A stretch of DNA of 64,000 bases from Caribbeanibacter sp964518305 (lineage in GTDB: Bacteria; Gemmatimonadota; Gemmatimonadetes; Palauibacterales; Palauibacteraceae). Made by a program: the position numbers and the translations under genes. The stretch is from assembly GCA_964518305.1 (NCBI GenBank), contig CAZFDK010000005.1:39253-103252 (forward strand), written 5' to 3'. Each line of letters opens with the position of its first letter. The first letter of the stretch is position 1. This document shows positions 61,018-64,000 of the stretch, one piece after another. Below the pieces are notes generated by a model. It searched no databases, was not told where the DNA came from, and was given only the letters and a program-made list of their open reading frames with translations.

Positions 61018-62862
61018 TCAGCCCCCGGCATCGCCCCCGGGGCCGACGTCGATGCCCAGCGCGCTGCCTCCCCGGCGGGCGTCGGCCGCCCCGATCAGCG
61101 TGCCGTCCGGGGCGATGTAGATGCTCTCCACGTCGCCGGAGTAGCCGTCCTCCTCGACCATCTCGTGTCCGCGGCGCTGCAGCTCGGCGACCACGGAGTC
61201 GGCGAGGCCGTTCCGCTCGTACTCGACCTCGTCCGGGAGGTTCTGGTGATGGAACCTCGGGGCGTTCACCGAGGTCCCCACGGCCATCCCGAAGTCCACG
61301 TGGTTGGAGACCATCTGGTACACGGTGGTGATGATGGTGGCTCCGCCCGGCGTGCCGGTCACGAGCTCCGTTCGGCCCTCCGGGTCCACCACGATCGTGG
61401 GGCTCATGGAGGAGAGCATCCGCTTGCCGGGCTCGATGGCGTTCACCTCGCCCTGGACGAGTCCGAAGGCGTTCGGCTCGCCGGGATTCACGGCGAAGTC
61501 GTTCATCTCGTTGTTCATCACGAACCCGGCGCCGCGCACGGTGACGGCCGAACCGAGGTAGCCGTTCACGGTGGTGGTGACAGCCACGGCGTTCCCGGCG
61601 GAGTCGACGACCGAGAAGTGGGTGGTCTCGGTGCTCTCCAGCGGGACCTTGTTGAAGCGCTCCGAGGGGGAGACGGTGTCCATCCGGATCGAGGCCGCCA
61701 GCGAATCGGCGTACTCCTGGTTGGTGAGCATGTCCAGGGGCATCTCCTCGAAGTCGGGATCCCCCAGGTAGTAGTTCCGGTCGCCGTAGGCGCGGCGCAT
61801 GGCCTCGACGGCGAGGTGCACGTGGTCGGCGGTGTGGTAGCCCAGGGTGTCGATACCGATGCTCTCGGTGATGTTCAGGATCTCCGCGATGGTCACGCCG
61901 CCCGAGGAGGGAGGCGGCATCGATACCAGCCGGTAGCCCCGGTACTCGGCCTCGATGGGATCGCGCCACACCGCGTCGTAGGCGGCCAGATCCTCGCGGG
62001 TGATGAGGCCGCCGCTCCGCTCCATCTGCGCCACCAGGGAGTCGGCGATCCACCCCGTGTAGAAGGCCTCGCCACGGGTCTCGGCGATGGCCCTCAGCGT
62101 TCTCGCCATGTGCGGCTGGCGAAAGGTGTCACCCACGGCCACGGGCTCGCCTTCGGCCGGGAGCCACTTGGCGGCGCTGGCTGGGAACCGCTCCAGGCGG
62201 TCCGTCTCGCCGTCGATGTTGTCGCGCATCTCCCGGTCCATGACGATGCCCTCGGCGTAGCGGATCGCCGGCTGCAGGAGACGCTTCCAGGGCAAGGTGC
62301 CGTACTTCTCGTGGGCCTTCCGCATCCCGCTCACCGAGCCGGGCACGCCGGACGCCAGCGGACCGGTCCAGCTCTCGTCGGTGGCCTCGCCCTGCTCGTT
62401 CAGGTACATGTCGCCGCTGGCGCCGCCCGGAGCCTCCTCGCGGAAGTCTAGGGAGGCCGTGCTGTCGCGGCCGATGCGGACCACCATGAACCCGCCGCCG
62501 CCGATGTTGCCGCAGCACGGGTTCACCACGGCCAGAGCGAACTGCACGGCGACCGCCGCGTCCACGGCGTTGCCACCGGCACTGAGCATCTCGCGCCCCG
62601 CGGCGCTGGCCAGGCTGTCGGTGGTGACCACCATGCCGTCGCTGGCCGAGCTGGTGAGGGCCTCGGAGGGCGAATGCTCCCACGCCTGCGGGAAGCTCAC
62701 GGCGGAGGCTTCGTCGCCTCCGCCGGCGTCCTCGGCCGGGGCGCAGGCGCCCAGCGAGAGGACAGCGAGGGCCAGGATCACGACCAGGCCGCGGACGGCC
62801 CGGCCGGTCGAGGCGGAGAGATCGAGCAAGCGCTGGCGCACGGTGGACGCTCCCTTCGTCAT
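61018..62862 (-). CDS. ggt: Gamma-glutamyltransferase
   Basis: The 614-residue lipoprotein precursor (lipobox SLGAC, Cys40) self-cleaves before the nucleophile Thr413 in ETTHFSVVD. The signature around GGFMVV, REEAPG and the late GTPGGATIITTV segment are complete. It splits glutathione and other gamma-glutamyl compounds in the periplasm, or moves the glutamyl group to amino acids. The gene is alone between convergent and divergent neighbours. Confidence 0.93.
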   Translation of the reverse strand: MTKGASTVRQRLLDLSASTGRAVRGLVVILALAVLSLGACAPAEDAGGGDEASAVSFPQAWEHSPSEALTSSASDGMVVTTDSLASAAGREMLSAGGNAVDAAVAVQFALAVVNPCCGNIGGGGFMVVRIGRDSTASLDFREEAPGGASGDMYLNEQGEATDESWTGPLASGVPGSVSGMRKAHEKYGTLPWKRLLQPAIRYAEGIVMDREMRDNIDGETDRLERFPASAAKWLPAEGEPVAVGDTFRQPHMARTLRAIAETRGEAFYTGWIADSLVAQMERSGGLITREDLAAYDAVWRDPIEAEYRGYRLVSMPPPSSGGVTIAEILNITESIGIDTLGYHTADHVHLAVEAMRRAYGDRNYYLGDPDFEEMPLDMLTNQEYADSLAASIRMDTVSPSERFNKVPLESTETTHFSVVDSAGNAVAVTTTVNGYLGSAVTVRGAGFVMNNEMNDFAVNPGEPNAFGLVQGEVNAIEPGKRMLSSMSPTIVVDPEGRTELVTGTPGGATIITTVYQMVSNHVDFGMAVGTSVNAPRFHHQNLPDEVEYERNGLADSVVAELQRRGHEMVEEDGYSGDVESIYIAPDGTLIGAADARRGGSALGIDVGPGGDAGG

Positions 62863-62950
62863 GGATTCCGTCGTGGTTCGGCGGGCATCGTGGATCTCGG
62901 CTCGTGACTCGGCCGCGCCGGTTCGACCGTCGCGGGGCCGGCCCGGAGGA

Positions 62951-63889
62951 TCAGGATTGCTCCACGCCGACCCTCGGGCACAGGTCCTCGAGCACGCAGG
63001 AGCCGCAGTCGGGGCTCCGGGCCGTGCACGTGGCGCGGCCGTGGCGGATCAGGAGCAGGTGGAGGGGGAGGCGGATCGGCCCGGAGACACCGTCGTCGTC
63101 GTTCAGCACCCGGTGGGTCCGGTTGCGGGTCCCGCCCTCGGGGACGAGCGCGAGCCGCTCGGCCACCCGGTGCACGTGGGTGTCCACCGGGATCACGTTT
63201 CGGCGGAGCGAGAAAGCCAGCACGCAGGCCGCGGTCTTCAGGCCCACGCCCTTGATGCTTCTGAGATAACGAAGGGCCCCGGCGTCGTCCTCCTCCGCCA
63301 GGGGCTCGAGGCTGGTCTCGCCGAAGTCCTCGTGGGCTCGCTCCAGGGTGCGGAGGATGGTCCCGGACTTCTGCGAGGCAAGGCCGGCCACGCGGATCGT
63401 CTCCTCCAGCCGCTCGCGGCCGCCGGCACGGACCTCCTCCCAGTCCCCGTACTCGTCCCGGAGCGCATCCCAGGCCCGGTCCCGGTTCACGTCCGTGGTG
63501 TTCTGGCTGAGAATCGTGAGGACGAGCTCGTCCAGCGGCTCCCGCTGCGTCTTCTCCACCGGCCCGAGCACCTCCATGAGCCGGTCGTGGACCACCCGCG
63601 CCAGCTCGGACCGCGTGGCGGGCCGTTCGGCTGACGTGCGGGCGTGAGTCTCGATCGGGGCCTCCGTGGGTCGTGCGGAATCGACGGTCTCGGAACGGGC
63701 GCCGAAGGTAGGGGAGGCGCGCGGAAGGGGCCAGCAAGGGTCGCCGGCGGGTCGGGCAACGGTTCCACGTGAGGAGACGTCGAACGCTACGGAGTCACGG
63801 AGGAGGGAGCCGTGGCCGGTGGCGAGCCCCCGGGAGGCTCCGGCGGGAACGAATCCGGAACGAGTCGATCCCCAGTTCACCTCCGACAT
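62951..63889 (-). CDS. nth: Endonuclease III (DNA glycosylase/AP lyase)
   Basis: The helix-hairpin-helix SIKGVGLKTAACVL holds the catalytic Lys, IPVDTHVHRV the catalytic Asp, and the end has the [4Fe-4S] ligands CTARSPDCGSCVLEDLC. It removes oxidised pyrimidines in base excision repair. The coordinates use the first start (63889), but the first ~95 residues lack family likeness and leave only 15 bases to the divergent gene. GTG 63595 is the likelier true start, because a TACCTTCG promoter-like element (63703-63710) lies about 110 bases before it. Confidence 0.85.
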   Translation of the reverse strand: MSEVNWGSTRSGFVPAGASRGLATGHGSLLRDSVAFDVSSRGTVARPAGDPCWPLPRASPTFGARSETVDSARPTEAPIETHARTSAERPATRSELARVVHDRLMEVLGPVEKTQREPLDELVLTILSQNTTDVNRDRAWDALRDEYGDWEEVRAGGRERLEETIRVAGLASQKSGTILRTLERAHEDFGETSLEPLAEEDDAGALRYLRSIKGVGLKTAACVLAFSLRRNVIPVDTHVHRVAERLALVPEGGTRNRTHRVLNDDDGVSGPIRLPLHLLLIRHGRATCTARSPDCGSCVLEDLCPRVGVEQS

Positions 63890-63904
63890 ACGGGGGCAGA
63901 TCCC

Positions 63905-64000
63905 ATGACCGAGCAGGAACTCGCGGACAGGATCGCCGCGCTCGAGGCCTCGAACCGGCGCTTCCGCGCCGTCGCCTCGGCCCTGGGCCTGTGCCTCGTG
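63905..64000 (+). CDS. Start of an unidentified gene (partial)
   Basis: An open frame from ATG 63905 runs off the end, giving 32 residues that begin MTEQELADRIAALEASNRRF (a short coiled coil) and then enter a hydrophobic stretch. GGGGG precedes the ATG. This looks like a small membrane-anchored coiled-coil protein, but only the beginning is visible. Confidence 0.5.
   Translation, partial: MTEQELADRIAALEASNRRFRAVASALGLCLV

Noticed and set aside
1..64000. CRISPR arrays, insertion sequences, tRNA or rRNA genes
   Set aside because: No spaced direct repeats, transposase motifs, or cloverleaf/rRNA-like stretches were found by reading; very short or degenerate ones could be missed.

Overview
The window is 64 kb of very GC-rich DNA, tightly packed with long runs of genes that overlap by 1-4 bases (ATGA and GTGA joins). 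It comes from a Gram-negative bacterium: there are outer-membrane barrels, a TolC-RND-adaptor pump, lipoproteins and many signal peptides. The best guess for lineage is Gemmatimonadota or a close relative in the FCB group. This rests on overall protein style, menaquinone use, and -7-like TAnnTTTG or TAGCTT elements before operons. It is an inference, not a proof. No rRNA, tRNA, insertion sequence or CRISPR array was seen.

Layout. 0.3-0.9 kb: a small outer-membrane barrel. 1.0-9.4 kb (minus): a complete V/A-type ATPase operon in the order H-I-K-E-C-F-A-B-D. 9.6-15.8 kb (minus): a five-gene operon with a 9-heme lipoprotein, a 9-heme periplasmic cytochrome, an outer-membrane barrel, a 16-heme cytochrome and a TPR lipoprotein, which looks like a porin-cytochrome conduit through the outer membrane. 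16.4-26.8 kb (plus), divergent from it: a group 1 [NiFe] uptake hydrogenase (small and large subunits, cytochrome b), its maturation protease, hypABCDE, a formyltransferase gene and a crotonase-fold gene that together look like a split HypX, and a nickel permease. 26.8-30.7 kb: a MenA-like prenyltransferase, an 11-heme NapC/NrfH-type membrane cytochrome and an exported beta-propeller.

Read together, 9.6-30.7 kb suggests this chain: H2 is oxidised in the periplasm, electrons enter menaquinone through cytochrome b, leave through the NapC-type multiheme protein, and cross the outer membrane through the porin-cytochrome conduit. The four cytochromes carry 45 CXnCH heme sites by my count. The accessory set is unusual: HypX activity appears to be split over two translationally coupled genes, HypA has lost its zinc ribbon, the large subunit has a very long C-terminal tail, and hypF is not in the window.

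30.9-37.4 kb: an RND efflux operon (TolC, adaptor, pump, PII-like protein, DUF2892 membrane protein) behind an AT-rich promoter with an embedded operator palindrome. 37.4-64 kb is mostly housekeeping: an AsmA-like protein, an M42 peptidase, a DtxR regulator, two PHP proteins, thioredoxin reductase, an IscA/ErpA protein, an MBL hydrolase, two DHH phosphoesterases, CoaE, an NSS sodium symporter with a MetS-like small subunit, Fur, CcdA, a histidine kinase/receiver pair, an M28 peptidase, an ABC exporter, gamma-glutamyltransferase and endonuclease III.
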